The position numbers and the translations under genes are program-made. This document shows positions 8,524-17,344 of a stretch of DNA of 39,231 bases, piece after piece. Numbering within the stretch: position 1 is the stretch's first letter; every line of letters starts with the position of its first letter. The notes beneath the pieces are model-generated. The model did no database searches. It worked only from the letters and a program-made list of their open reading frames with translations, and was not told the DNA's origin. This stretch comes from an uncultured Pelagibacteraceae bacterium (GTDB lineage Bacteria; Pseudomonadota; Alphaproteobacteria; Pelagibacterales; AG-422-B15): positions 1-39,231 of the forward strand of contig CABYZQ010000009.1 of the NCBI GenBank assembly GCA_902523535.1, read 5' to 3'.

Positions 8524-9432
8524 TCATAAAGTTGGTGGTGATGTTTTCTGTTTTGAACCTAAAGCGTAGAAGCTGATTGCGATAATTATAATCATACCTC
8601 CTATAAGAGTGAATGTTGAAGGCACCTCGTTAACTCCAAAAAGAGGTATCCAACACCATATGACTCCCCCTACTACTTCAGTTAGAGAAAGAAGCATGAA
8701 TTCAGCTGCTGGCAAATAACGTGCGCCGATACTTAAAAGTATTAACCCTATTGCTACAAAAGAACCATGCATCATACTTAATAGTATATTTCTAAGCGGC
8801 ATAGTATAACCATCATTAAGATAAATAATCATGCACATTGAAAATAATGAACATGCAATACCAGCGATAATGATCGTTGTAAATTTTGGTGTATCAGGTT
8901 GCCATCTTAAAGTTGTTGCAAATATCGCAAAACCAATTGAGCAAAACAATCCAAAGGTCCAACCCAAAAATGTGCCAGCAAACCAATCATTGTATGCCAT
9001 TAAAAACATTCCAAATAATGATACAAAACATGCAATAGCTGTGGTTATTCCAACTTTCTCTCTAAGAAAAATATAAGCAAACAGTCCTGCAAATAAAGGT
9101 TGGGTTCCAATCATAAATAACGTTGTTGCAGCAGAAGTAAAAGTCATTCCAAATATGAAAAAAATAAATGCTGAAGCTAGACCCAAACCACCAATTAAAC
9201 CTGATATGCCTACTCTTTTAAAATTATGTCTGAATGCTAATCCTTCTTGATATATTAAAAAGATTAGAAGAATTGTTGCTACTACAATGCCTCTACAAAA
9301 TAGATAATGCCATTGATAAATTTCAGCATCGACCATATAGCGAACAGTAGGTGCACCAAAACTCCATATCAAACCAGCAGATAAGGCAAGAATAAATCCA
9401 ATTAAATATGTTTTGTTATTTACTTCACTCAT
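8524..9432 (-). CDS. EamA/DMT-family transporter
   Basis: I place the start at the ATG at 9432, giving 302 residues. The frame stays open a further 63 codons upstream, but that extension is not transporter-like and would overlap the divergent serine hydrolase gene. About ten hydrophobic helices form two EamA repeats, roughly residues 10-145 and 155-295. TLFMIGTQPLFAGLFAYIFL in the first half and EFMLLSLTEVVGGVIWCWIP in the second are the repeat-end signatures. Family members export or import small metabolites; direction and substrate are not predictable here. It probably heads the operon with the alcohol dehydrogenase and dienelactone-hydrolase-like genes. Confidence 0.88.
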   Translation of the reverse strand: MSEVNNKTYLIGFILALSAGLIWSFGAPTVRYMVDAEIYQWHYLFCRGIVVATILLIFLIYQEGLAFRHNFKRVGISGLIGGLGLASAFIFFIFGMTFTSAATTLFMIGTQPLFAGLFAYIFLREKVGITTAIACFVSLFGMFLMAYNDWFAGTFLGWTFGLFCSIGFAIFATTLRWQPDTPKFTTIIIAGIACSLFSMCMIIYLNDGYTMPLRNILLSMMHGSFVAIGLILLSIGARYLPAAEFMLLSLTEVVGGVIWCWIPLFGVNEVPSTFTLIGGMIIIIAISFYALGSKQKTSPPTL

Positions 9433-9478
9433 ATAATCTAAATGAAGAATATATAAATTTAATTTTATTACACTATAA

Positions 9479-10621
9479 ATGAGCACTATGGATTCTGTTA
9501 CAGAGTATGGGGAATTTGATGAAAAGTTCCAAGAAACCTTCGAACTTTTTAAGAGAAATATTGAAAGTGATGAGGAAGTTGGTGCGTCATTTGCTGTATA
9601 CAAAGATGGTAAGCCTATCATAGATCTTTATGGCGGTTTTCAAGATCGTGACAAAAAAATTAGCTGGAATAAAGACACCTTAGTCAATGTTCATTCAACC
9701 AGCAAAGGAATTGTTGCCATGGTAGTTGCAAAACTAATTGATAATGGTGATTTAGAATTAGACAAAAGGGTTTGTGATTATTGGCCAGAATTTTCTGAAA
9801 ATGGAAAAAATGATATTAGGGTAAAAACACTTTTATCTCATCAGGCAGGTCTTTATGGTTGGAGGGAACCTCTTGATGAAACGGATTTTTATAACTGGGA
9901 TTATGTTTGTGAGTTACTTGCAAAACAAAAACCTTTCCATGAACCCAACGAAGAAATTTGTTATCACCCTAAAACCATTGGTTTTCTCGTTGGAGAATTA
10001 ATTAAAAGAATTACAAAAAAATCAGTTGGAAAAAATTTGCATGAACTGCTTAGTAAACCGCTGAATGCAAAATGTTTTATTGGAACCCCTGAGACATACC
10101 ACAACAATATTGCTGAGCTAATAAGTTCTGAAAGTTTACGTAAAGCATTTAGTAATCCAGAAAATGTTGATAATTACATGGTAACTGCATTCCTCAATCC
10201 AGCTAACAGAACCAAAACGGCAAATACTGCAGAATGGAGACTAGCCGAAATACCGGCAATGAATTGTCACGCGAACTCAAGATCAATTGCTAAAATTTAT
10301 GATCATTTTATAAATCATCAATCAAATAACTTCATATCAAATGAAACTTTTAAGTTGGTAACATCAGTTGCAGTCAGTGGTGATGACAATGTTATGAAAT
10401 CACCCATGCAATGGAGCTGTACAGGATACAGTGTTGGAGGTGGTAAACTTTTTGGAAAGAGCAGTAAAGCATTTGGTCATACTGGTTGGGGTGGTTCTAT
10501 GGCTTTTGGTGATCCCGAAAATGGGCTGAGTTTTGCTTATACTATGAATTTACTTACAGGGTCCATGCTAGGTGATCAAAGAGCATTAAAATTAGTAGAA
10601 ACAACTTATAAAAATTTATGA
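9479..10621 (+). CDS. Beta-lactamase-family serine hydrolase (EstB-like esterase)
   Basis: The protein has 380 residues and no signal peptide, so it is cytoplasmic; an in-frame ATG three codons in is an alternative start. The SxxK nucleophile motif is STSK at 73-76. The conserved tyrosine is Tyr162 in CYHPKTIGF, and the KTG-like triad appears as HTG within GHTGWGGS near 341. This is the EstB/class C-like branch, which contains carboxylesterases rather than true beta-lactamases. It overlaps the sugar symporter gene by 4 bases (ATGA) and so leads the galactoside operon. A role in removing acyl or acetyl groups from an imported glycoside is plausible but inferred from position only. Confidence 0.9.
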   Translation: MSTMDSVTEYGEFDEKFQETFELFKRNIESDEEVGASFAVYKDGKPIIDLYGGFQDRDKKISWNKDTLVNVHSTSKGIVAMVVAKLIDNGDLELDKRVCDYWPEFSENGKNDIRVKTLLSHQAGLYGWREPLDETDFYNWDYVCELLAKQKPFHEPNEEICYHPKTIGFLVGELIKRITKKSVGKNLHELLSKPLNAKCFIGTPETYHNNIAELISSESLRKAFSNPENVDNYMVTAFLNPANRTKTANTAEWRLAEIPAMNCHANSRSIAKIYDHFINHQSNNFISNETFKLVTSVAVSGDDNVMKSPMQWSCTGYSVGGGKLFGKSSKAFGHTGWGGSMAFGDPENGLSFAYTMNLLTGSMLGDQRALKLVETTYKNL

Positions 10622-11943
10622 AACTAAGTACCAGATCAAAGATATTTTACGGCGGCGGAGATTTTGCGATAAATATCATGTGGCAGTTAACCGTCTTTTA
10701 CCTACTATTTTTCTATACAGATATTTTTGGTCTATCACCAACACAGGCAGGATTAGTATTTTTCCTAGCAAAAGTCTGGGATGCATTTACTGATCCAATC
10801 ATGGGATACATTGCAGATAATACATCAACAAGATGGGGGAAATTCAGACCATATATTTTGTTTGGATCAGTACCTGCTTTAATAATGATTATACTGTGTT
10901 TTACTTCACCAGATTTATCTCAAACTGGAAAATTTTATTGGGCTCTATTCACCTATATTACTTTCACGACACTATATACAATTATAGCTATTCCAGTTGG
11001 TTCACTTATTCCTGCTATGACTCAAGATCGAGATGAGAGAACCTCTCTTGCTTCATTCAGATTTTTAGGGGCCAGTTCAGGATCAATTGCTGTAGCAGTA
11101 TTAACATTACCCCTAGTTGGCTTGTTCAGTTCACCTCAATTTGGATTTCCAGTTGTGGTTGGTTGTTTAGCTTTCTTAGGAGCAATTTTTGCTTTTCTTT
11201 GCTTCTTTAATACTAAAGAAATTTATTCTAAGACTTATGAAAAACGTGTTGGATTAAAAAAAATCATAAAGATGGTTTTTACAAATTTTCCATTACACTT
11301 TGTTATATTGGCTCTTCTTACTACTTGGATTGCAAACAATATCAAGCAACTTACAGTAATCTATTTCGTTAAATATAACTTACAATTAGAAGCATACTTT
11401 AGTCCAATTTTACTGGGTGTAATTCTTCAAATTATGCTTGGGGCATATGTTATAAATTTAGTAAAACACAGGTTTGAAAAGAAAACTTTATTCATGATTG
11501 GAACTTTTCTCTATGTTATTACAGATTTAATAATTTATTTTATCACTGGTTATGAAAACTTTTGGTTATTGGCATTCATTGCTAGTCCTGGATTCGTTGG
11601 TTTTGGAATGGCTGGTGTAATGGCCTGGTCAATGATTGCTGATACAGTTGAGTATGGTGAGTGGAAATCAGGATTTCGAGCAGAGGGAATACTTAATTCT
11701 GCTCATGTATTTGTGTTTAAGTTAAGTGTTGGTTTCAGTGCTTGGTTAGCAGGAGTGATATTAGATAACACAAATTATATTGCAAATTCAGCAATACAAA
11801 GCGAAGAAACCCTGAATGGTCTTTTCATCATGGGTTATATTTTTCCATCTATTGCGGGAACGATAGCAATAGTAGTAATGTACTTTAATAAATACGATAG
11901 TATTTTTTATAAAAAAATATTCTCAGAATTAAAACAAAGATAA
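10618..11943 (+). CDS. GPH-family sugar:cation symporter
   Basis: This 441-residue inner-membrane protein has about twelve hydrophobic segments. Its first quarter carries the glycoside-pentoside-hexuronide symporter signatures: YGGGDFAINIMW at 11-22, DAFTDPIMGYIADNT near 53-67, and RWGKFRPYILFG just after. The family includes the melibiose, lactose-type and glucuronide carriers, which use sodium or proton gradients. It is translationally coupled to the serine hydrolase before it (ATGA) and sits 9 bases before galactokinase, so the cargo is most likely a galactose-containing glycoside. The exact sugar is not determined by sequence. Confidence 0.92.
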   Translation: MKLSTRSKIFYGGGDFAINIMWQLTVFYLLFFYTDIFGLSPTQAGLVFFLAKVWDAFTDPIMGYIADNTSTRWGKFRPYILFGSVPALIMIILCFTSPDLSQTGKFYWALFTYITFTTLYTIIAIPVGSLIPAMTQDRDERTSLASFRFLGASSGSIAVAVLTLPLVGLFSSPQFGFPVVVGCLAFLGAIFAFLCFFNTKEIYSKTYEKRVGLKKIIKMVFTNFPLHFVILALLTTWIANNIKQLTVIYFVKYNLQLEAYFSPILLGVILQIMLGAYVINLVKHRFEKKTLFMIGTFLYVITDLIIYFITGYENFWLLAFIASPGFVGFGMAGVMAWSMIADTVEYGEWKSGFRAEGILNSAHVFVFKLSVGFSAWLAGVILDNTNYIANSAIQSEETLNGLFIMGYIFPSIAGTIAIVVMYFNKYDSIFYKKIFSELKQR

Positions 11944-11952
11944 GATCAAATT

Positions 11953-12984
11953 ATGAAAGCGATCTCAGTTGGTGAAGGCTACGGGAGAGTAAACTTAATT
12001 GGTGAACATTTAGATTATAACGGAGGATGTGTATTACCTTTACAGATAAAAAACTCAATAATATGTGAATTAAGTGAGAACCCAGAAATTGAATGCATTT
12101 CGATTGTCTCAGACAAATATCATAAAAAATTATCAATTGAAAAATTAGAAAAAAGAGGTGATTGGGCAGATTTTATTATTGGCTCATGTTTATTTTTTGG
12201 AAAGAAATATTCAATAGTAATCAAAAAACTATCTTTTAATATAAGAAGCCACCTTCCACTAGGAATTGGTCTCTCGTCCTCAGCTGCCATAACAATTAGC
12301 ACTTTAAAGGCTCTAGGCAATTATTACAAAAAAGATATGTCTGATGATGAACTTATCAATTTAGCATACGACATCGAAAATAATTTTGTCGGAGTTGGTG
12401 GTGGTATTATGGATCAATTTGTATCTGTATTAGGCAATCAAAATCAAGCATTATTCCTAAATACTCTAAATAGATCATATGAATTAATTGATATATTTGA
12501 AGATTATAATTTTCTAATTATTGATAGCAATACAGAAAGAATTTTATCGAATAGTGAGTTTAATCAAAAAAAAGAATTGTGCCTTAGTGCCTCAAAGAAA
12601 ATGAATTTAAATAACCTATGTGAAAAAGAAATTATAAGCAAAGAAGATATTGAAATATTATCTGATGAAGAATTTAAAGTGTGTAAGCACGTAGTCGAAG
12701 AAAATATAAGAGTAAAAAAAGCTGTTCAATTCCTAAAAGATGATAACCCTGATGAATTTGGAAAACTGATGACAGAAAGTCACCTGTCTCTCTCGAAATA
12801 TTATGGTGTTTCAACTAATGAATTGAATAAATTAGTAAGTCTGTCTAATTCTTTTGGAGCGTTAGGATCAAAGTTGACAGGAGCTGGTTTTGGAGGGGCT
12901 GTTGTAACACTAGTGAAAAATGATAAAGTAGAAGAACTCAAAAAATTAATATTAGAAAATTATAATAAGGCGAAATTTGTATGA
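11953..12984 (+). CDS. galK: Galactokinase
   Basis: The protein has 343 residues and the three GHMP-kinase motifs. The galactokinase signature GRVNLIGEHLDYNGG spans 11-25, with Arg12 as the likely catalytic arginine. The ATP loop LPLGIGLSSSAA is at 100-111. GGGIMDQF carries the presumed catalytic base Asp153, and motif 3, SKLTGAGFGGAVV, lies near 308-320. It phosphorylates galactose, or a near relative, to the 1-phosphate in the cytoplasm. It is slightly shorter than the E. coli enzyme (382). The GH1 glycosidase start overlaps its stop (ATGA). No galT or galE is present in the window, so the fate of the product is open. The gene looks richer in A, T, Lys and Ile codons than its neighbours. 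Confidence 0.9.
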   Translation: MKAISVGEGYGRVNLIGEHLDYNGGCVLPLQIKNSIICELSENPEIECISIVSDKYHKKLSIEKLEKRGDWADFIIGSCLFFGKKYSIVIKKLSFNIRSHLPLGIGLSSSAAITISTLKALGNYYKKDMSDDELINLAYDIENNFVGVGGGIMDQFVSVLGNQNQALFLNTLNRSYELIDIFEDYNFLIIDSNTERILSNSEFNQKKELCLSASKKMNLNNLCEKEIISKEDIEILSDEEFKVCKHVVEENIRVKKAVQFLKDDNPDEFGKLMTESHLSLSKYYGVSTNELNKLVSLSNSFGALGSKLTGAGFGGAVVTLVKNDKVEELKKLILENYNKAKFV

Positions 12985-14225
12985 TGTTAAAAAATTTACC
13001 TAAAGATTTTATATGGGGTACTGCAACTGCGGCACACCAAGTTGAAGGAAACAATACTAACTCAGATTTTTGGCACTTAGAGCATACTAAAGATACAACA
13101 TTTGCTGAACCTTCAGGTATTGCTTGCGATCAATGGAATAAATATGAGGAAGATGTCGATATTATGGCTGATCATTCCATCCAAGCTTACCGCTTATCAG
13201 TTGAATGGGCTCGAATTGAAACAAGTGAAGGTGAATTTTCTCAAGAAGCAATTGATCACTACAAAAAGGTTCTAGATTATTGTCGAGAGAAAGGTTTGAA
13301 AACCTGTGTAACCTTGCAACACTTTACATCCCCACTTTGGTTTACTGCAAGAGGCGGTTGGGAAAATCAGGATAATGTTGATTTATTTGTAAGATACTCA
13401 GAAAAAGTTTCAAAAGAATTAGATGATTACATGGATACAGTATGTACAATTAATGAGGCAAACCTAACCTCTTGTTTTGCTCATAGTTTTCCAAGCTATC
13501 CGGAGGGTGGAATGAAAACCATTATGCCTTTTGTTGGTGAAGCAGCAAAATCCTGCGGATCAAACCTTGAGAACTTTGGACCTTTTTTATTTGGGCACCC
13601 ATTTAAAATAAGAGATTGCATGATGGAGGCTCACGTAAAGTCTTTTCCAGTTATCAAAGGTAATTTAAATCATAATCAGCCAGTTGGCATCACGCTTTCA
13701 ATTATGGATTACCAATGTATTGATGGTGGGGAAGAAATGAGAGATAAGGCTCATGCTGAGTCTGTAGACATATGCCTTGATCAGGTAAAAAATGACGACT
13801 TTATAGGCATACAAACATACACACGTCATACATATGGCCCAGAGGGAATTGTAAAACCTAATACAAATGATTCAACTATGCTCGTGATGGGATATGAATA
13901 TTATCCAGAGTCACTTGAGAATGTGTTGAGGTATGTAGCTCCAAAAATTAACTGCCCTATGATTGTTACTGAAAATGGGATTGGTACTGATGACGATGAA
14001 CAAAGAATAAGTTATGTGAAAACTGCTTTGGAGGGTCTTCAGAGGTGTATTGATGATGGTCTCGATATCAGAGGTTATTACTATTGGTCATTTCTAGACA
14101 ATTTCGAATGGTTATATGGATACAAACCAAGATTTGGCCTCATTGAAGTTGACAGAGAAACTCTTGCGAGGAAAAGTAAAAAAAGTCTAAAATTCTATCA
14201 AGAGATTATAGAAAAATCTTCATAA
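12981..14225 (+). CDS. Glycoside hydrolase family 1 beta-glycosidase
   Basis: This 414-residue cytoplasmic enzyme is a typical but compact GH1 barrel (440-470 is more usual). FIWGTATAAHQVEG at 10-23 is the N-terminal signature. The acid/base glutamate is Glu159 in TINEAN, and the nucleophile is Glu331 in VTENGIG. LQHFTSPLW near 112-120 and YYYWSFLDNFEW near the C-terminus line the sugar site. GH1 enzymes release a terminal beta-linked glucose, galactose or related sugar. Co-location with galactokinase and a GPH symporter points to beta-galactosidase activity. Its TAA directly abuts the stop of the convergent DUF4864 gene (14225/14226). Confidence 0.93.
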   Translation: MMLKNLPKDFIWGTATAAHQVEGNNTNSDFWHLEHTKDTTFAEPSGIACDQWNKYEEDVDIMADHSIQAYRLSVEWARIETSEGEFSQEAIDHYKKVLDYCREKGLKTCVTLQHFTSPLWFTARGGWENQDNVDLFVRYSEKVSKELDDYMDTVCTINEANLTSCFAHSFPSYPEGGMKTIMPFVGEAAKSCGSNLENFGPFLFGHPFKIRDCMMEAHVKSFPVIKGNLNHNQPVGITLSIMDYQCIDGGEEMRDKAHAESVDICLDQVKNDDFIGIQTYTRHTYGPEGIVKPNTNDSTMLVMGYEYYPESLENVLRYVAPKINCPMIVTENGIGTDDDEQRISYVKTALEGLQRCIDDGLDIRGYYYWSFLDNFEWLYGYKPRFGLIEVDRETLARKSKKSLKFYQEIIEKSS

Positions 14226-14657
14226 TTAAATCTGATCACTTTTAGCTTGATTGAGAAAACAACCATTAATAAGCCAACTATCATCTTCTTGCTGTTGCAT
14301 CGTATAAATTGCAGTTACAAATATGCCATCTGGATCAACTAAATATACCTCAAGAAAAGTCGTTCCCCCTTGCGTTGTAACGTTTCCGAAGTTTATACTT
14401 TTTGGCCTATACACTGCTTGGTACTGACCCACCACCATATCTCTAAACTTTTTATAATCAGAAAAAATGGTTTTAATGGTTGGAGAAGCATATGAATAAG
14501 CTTTTTCAAAATCGTCATCTTGAAATGCCTGCAGTTGTGCATTTACCACTGATATTATTTCTTCTTCATCTGATGCAGTAATGGCATATGCCCCATTCTG
14601 AATTAGGAAGGATAAAATTAATATTTGTAAATAGTTAAATATTTTAGTCGTCAACAT
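14226..14657 (-). CDS. DUF4864 periplasmic protein
   Basis: The protein is 143 residues with a predicted cleavable signal peptide of about 25 residues, ending near GAYA. The mature part carries the DUF4864 pattern: VNAQLQAFQDDDFEKAYSYA, a conserved ASP, FRDMVVGQY, and a C-terminal SWLINGCFL strand. The fold is probably an NTF2-like or cystatin-like sandwich; no enzymatic residue set is known. Its start overlaps the PsiE-like gene by 14 bases, so it is the last gene of a thiolase, PsiE and DUF4864 run. Family assignment is fairly sure; the role is unknown. Confidence 0.8.
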   Translation of the reverse strand: MLTTKIFNYLQILILSFLIQNGAYAITASDEEEIISVVNAQLQAFQDDDFEKAYSYASPTIKTIFSDYKKFRDMVVGQYQAVYRPKSINFGNVTTQGGTTFLEVYLVDPDGIFVTAIYTMQQQEDDSWLINGCFLNQAKSDQI

Positions 14658-15015
14658 CAGAAAACATCTTTAGTTTTCTTGCTTTAAGAATAAGCACTGC
14701 AATTGCTATAAGCAATATTGCACCACCCTCATATAGCAACATACTTGGATCCATTGTTTTGCCCTGGAGTATGATTAATCTAGCTACCGCAGTGATTGCA
14801 ATAAATAATGGAATACTTATTCTGATCCTATTGAGCGTCCAATACTCTCTGATCATTTGAATGACTTCTAAATAAATAAAAAGTAACAATAGATCAGCTA
14901 ACTCAACAAGTGATTTCTCATACATTGCATAAATCTCGTAGCCAATAGCAATGACAGTCGCAAAAATAATAATTACTAAAGCAATTTTCTCAATATATTT
15001 AATAACATCAATCAT
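14644..15015 (-). CDS. PsiE-like phosphate-starvation-inducible membrane protein
   Basis: This 123-residue protein has about four membrane segments, near residues 10-28, 38-56, 66-85 and 92-112. The stretch LLLFIYLEVIQMIREYWT followed by ISIPLFIAITAVARLIIL is the recognisable core of the PsiE family. In E. coli, psiE responds to phosphate limitation, but its biochemical function is unknown. The gene is coupled to the upstream thiolase by a 4-base overlap and to DUF4864 by 14 bases. No phosphate-box sequence could be picked out with confidence, so regulation by phosphate is not shown here. Confidence 0.82.
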   Translation of the reverse strand: MIDVIKYIEKIALVIIIFATVIAIGYEIYAMYEKSLVELADLLLLFIYLEVIQMIREYWTLNRIRISIPLFIAITAVARLIILQGKTMDPSMLLYEGGAILLIAIAVLILKARKLKMFSDVDD

Positions 15016-16193
15016 AAAATCTCAAAAAGTCCTGCTGCACCCATTCCGCCACCGACACACATAGTGACAACACCGTATTTTGCGTTTCTTCTTTTACCCT
15101 CTATTAAAATATGACCAGTCATACGTGAACCTGTCATACCATATGGGTGTCCAATTGAAATTGAACCACCATTAACATTCAACTTCTCATTATCTATGCC
15201 AAGTTTATCACGGCAATATAAGACTTGAACAGCAAAAGCTTCATTTAGTTCCCAAATGTCAATATCATCAACGGATAAGCCGTGTTGTTCTAACAATTTC
15301 GGTACTGCAAAAACTGGACCAATTCCCATTTCATCAGGCTCGCACGCTGCAACGGACAATCCTCTAAAAATTCCCATTGGTTCAATATTTCTTTTTTCTG
15401 CTTCTTTCAAATCCATTAAGACACATGATGATGCTCCATCAGATAACTGACTTGCATTTCCTGCAGTCACATATTTATCAGGTCCCATGACAGGCATTAA
15501 TCCAGCTAAACTCTCCAATGTTGTTTGAGGTCTATTACACTCATCCTTATCAACTGTTACCTCTTGCTCAGTAACTTCCTTTGTTTCTTTGTTCATCACG
15601 TCCATTTTTGTTTTCAAAGGAACGATTTCATCAGCAAATTTTCCAGCGCTTTGTGCTTCAGCTGTACGCTGCTGACTTTGAAGCGAGTACTCATCCTGCT
15701 GTTCTCTGCTTACTTTGTATCTATCAGCAACAATGTCTGCTGTATTAATCATTGGCATCCATAAAGCAGGACATATTTTTTGTAATTCAGGCTCAATCAG
15801 ATGTTTCATATTTAAGTTCTGCTGTGTCATTGAAATTGACTCAACGCCGCCGCCTATTGCAACTTTAATGCCATCAACAATAATTCTTTGTGCTGCAACA
15901 GCAATACTCTGAAGTCCTGATGAGCAGAATCTATTGATTGTTGTACCAGGAACAGTAACAGGACATCCACCAGCTATCGCTACGTTTCTTCCAATGTTAT
16001 GACCAGTTGCAGCTTCAGGTTGCCCACAACCGAATATAATATCTTCTACTTCACCAGACTCAATTCCTGCTCGTTCAATTGCATGTTTTACAGTATGACC
16101 ACCCATTGTAATTCCATGAGTTTTATTAAATCCTCCACGCATAGCTTTTGCTAAACCAGTTCTAGCAGTTGATATTATTGCAGCTTCTCTCAT
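15012..16193 (-). CDS. Thiolase (acetyl-CoA C-acyltransferase)
   Basis: The 393-residue length is standard for thiolases. The acyl-accepting cysteine is Cys90 in NRFCSSG, the general base is His349 in SIGHPYG, and the second cysteine is Cys379 in TMCVGGG. The enzyme cleaves 3-ketoacyl-CoA to acetyl-CoA and a shortened acyl-CoA, or runs the reverse condensation. A degradative FadA/FadI-type role suits the nearby acyl-CoA dehydrogenases and hydratases, but sequence alone does not separate that from an AtoB-like enzyme. It is first in the run with PsiE and DUF4864 and is divergent from the thioesterase across a 191-base gap. Confidence 0.93.
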   Translation of the reverse strand: MREAAIISTARTGLAKAMRGGFNKTHGITMGGHTVKHAIERAGIESGEVEDIIFGCGQPEAATGHNIGRNVAIAGGCPVTVPGTTINRFCSSGLQSIAVAAQRIIVDGIKVAIGGGVESISMTQQNLNMKHLIEPELQKICPALWMPMINTADIVADRYKVSREQQDEYSLQSQQRTAEAQSAGKFADEIVPLKTKMDVMNKETKEVTEQEVTVDKDECNRPQTTLESLAGLMPVMGPDKYVTAGNASQLSDGASSCVLMDLKEAEKRNIEPMGIFRGLSVAACEPDEMGIGPVFAVPKLLEQHGLSVDDIDIWELNEAFAVQVLYCRDKLGIDNEKLNVNGGSISIGHPYGMTGSRMTGHILIEGKRRNAKYGVVTMCVGGGMGAAGLFEIL

Positions 16194-16324
16194 ACGATTA
16201 TTTCCCTGAAAATATTAAAAAATTTAACATAAGCTTTTTATATGAAAAAAAAAGTTAAAATTTAATATATCTACAGATGTTAAAAATACCCTCAAATTTT
16301 GGCATATAAATTTCTTTATAAAGC

Positions 16325-16353
16325 TTGACCATATTTAATTACAAGGCTAAAAA
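16325..16353 (+). promoter_or_regulatory. Candidate sigma-70-type promoter for the thioesterase
   Basis: TTGACC at 16325-16330 and TAAAAA at 16348-16353 are separated by 17 bases, about 30 bases before the thioesterase ATG. The -35 is a good match and the -10 is only fair. The whole 16194-16384 gap is very AT-rich and must also hold the thiolase promoter, which I could not place. Confidence 0.3.
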
Positions 16354-16384
16354 ATCGCATTCTTAAAAAACATACGATTCTAAA

Positions 16385-16822
16385 ATGGTAATGCTTAAAA
16401 CAGAAACGTCTCTTCCTAACTGGGTTCCTGAAGGTTATAAAAAACTTGGATGGCATGCAGGTTTTGATGTGCTCATTGGCCCTATGTATTTCAAAAAAGA
16501 AGATGACGGAAACTTTAAATTCATTACAAAAATTTTAGATAAGCACTTGAATGCTCATGGAATTGCGCATGGTGGATACTCAATGTCATTGGCAGATATT
16601 TTTTTAGGCTCAATGGTGTTTACTGCTTGTGGAAAGAAACCTTGCAGTACTATCTCTTTAAACTGTAATTTTGTAAGCCCAGGTCTTCAAGATGATATTA
16701 TTGAGTGTGATGGGAATGTAACCAAAACAACAAAATCTCTTGTATTCGTAGAAGGAAACTTGATTTCAAAAGATAAAATTATTTTGTCAGCTTCAGGGAT
16801 CTGGAAAATACTGAATCAATAA
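16385..16822 (+). CDS. PaaI-type hotdog thioesterase
   Basis: This 145-residue cytoplasmic protein has the hotdog thioesterase core: LNAHGIAHGGYSMSLADI near residues 56-73, where the HGG loop and following Asp form the active site, and a C-terminal VEGNLIS strand. Members hydrolyse acyl-CoA or aryl-CoA thioesters. A second in-frame ATG two codons in (16391) could be the true start. It is a lone gene, divergent from thiolase, and its stop overlaps the end of the convergent Nudix gene by 7 bases. The acyl specificity is not predictable. Confidence 0.87.
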   Translation: MVMLKTETSLPNWVPEGYKKLGWHAGFDVLIGPMYFKKEDDGNFKFITKILDKHLNAHGIAHGGYSMSLADIFLGSMVFTACGKKPCSTISLNCNFVSPGLQDDIIECDGNVTKTTKSLVFVEGNLISKDKIILSASGIWKILNQ

Positions 16823-17343
16823 TATTTAATAAATCTCTCTAGGCTTATATAAGTTTTAATATCGGAAAACTTATTATTTTTTAACATTTTTTTAATTTCA
16901 CTTACTGAGAAGATTTTTGTTTCTAGAACTTCGTCTTCATCATAATTTGTTTCTGTTTGTTTATAACAATGTGTTAAGTATGAATGAATAATACATGTGT
17001 TGTAAGCTGGAGTAGGAAAGTATTTACCTATAAGTCTCCATTGCTTCCCATGATAACCAGTTTCTTCAGTCAATTCACGTTTTGCACACTGTAATGGTTT
17101 TTCACCAGGATCAATCGTTCCTGCTGGTACTTCTAACATGATTTTGTCAGCTCCATATCTGTACTGCTTAATTAAGATAATATATTTCTTTTCTATAATT
17201 GGCACTATAGCTGTTATCCCATTATGACGGATAACATCTCTTGTAGATCTTCTACCATTTACCCAAATGACTTCGTCAAGCTGAAGTTTAAATACACTCG
17301 TATCAATACTTTTTTTTGTTTTAATGAATTTTGCTTTTTTCAT
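16816..17343 (-). CDS. Nudix hydrolase, ADP-ribose pyrophosphatase-like
   Basis: The protein has 175 residues with a perfect Nudix box, from Gly75 through Glu81 to the REL-x-EE-x-GY block at 89-97. The preceding KQYRYGADKIMLEVPAGTID is typical of the ADP-sugar (ADP-ribose) pyrophosphatase branch, which cleaves nucleoside diphosphate sugars using magnesium or manganese. It is last in a run with the aminoacyl-tRNA editing protein (1 base apart) and the RmlA-like nucleotidyltransferase. Activity on a nucleotide sugar made by its neighbour is possible but unproven. Confidence 0.9.
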   Translation of the reverse strand: MKKAKFIKTKKSIDTSVFKLQLDEVIWVNGRRSTRDVIRHNGITAIVPIIEKKYIILIKQYRYGADKIMLEVPAGTIDPGEKPLQCAKRELTEETGYHGKQWRLIGKYFPTPAYNTCIIHSYLTHCYKQTETNYDEDEVLETKIFSVSEIKKMLKNNKFSDIKTYISLERFIKYY

Positions 17344-17344
17344 T

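Noticed and set aside
9433-9621. 63-residue N-terminal extension of the first EamA transporter
   Set aside because: It is not transporter-like and overlaps the well-supported start of the serine hydrolase on the other strand; the ATG at 9432 fits the family.
9479-10621. True beta-lactamase resistance gene
   Set aside because: It lacks a signal peptide and has the HTG and YHP variants of EstB-like esterases, and sits in a sugar operon.
16231-16325. Inverted AAGCTT-containing segments in the thiolase/thioesterase gap
   Set aside because: The arms are about eight bases, AT-rich and 75 bases apart, so they are not distinguishable from chance.
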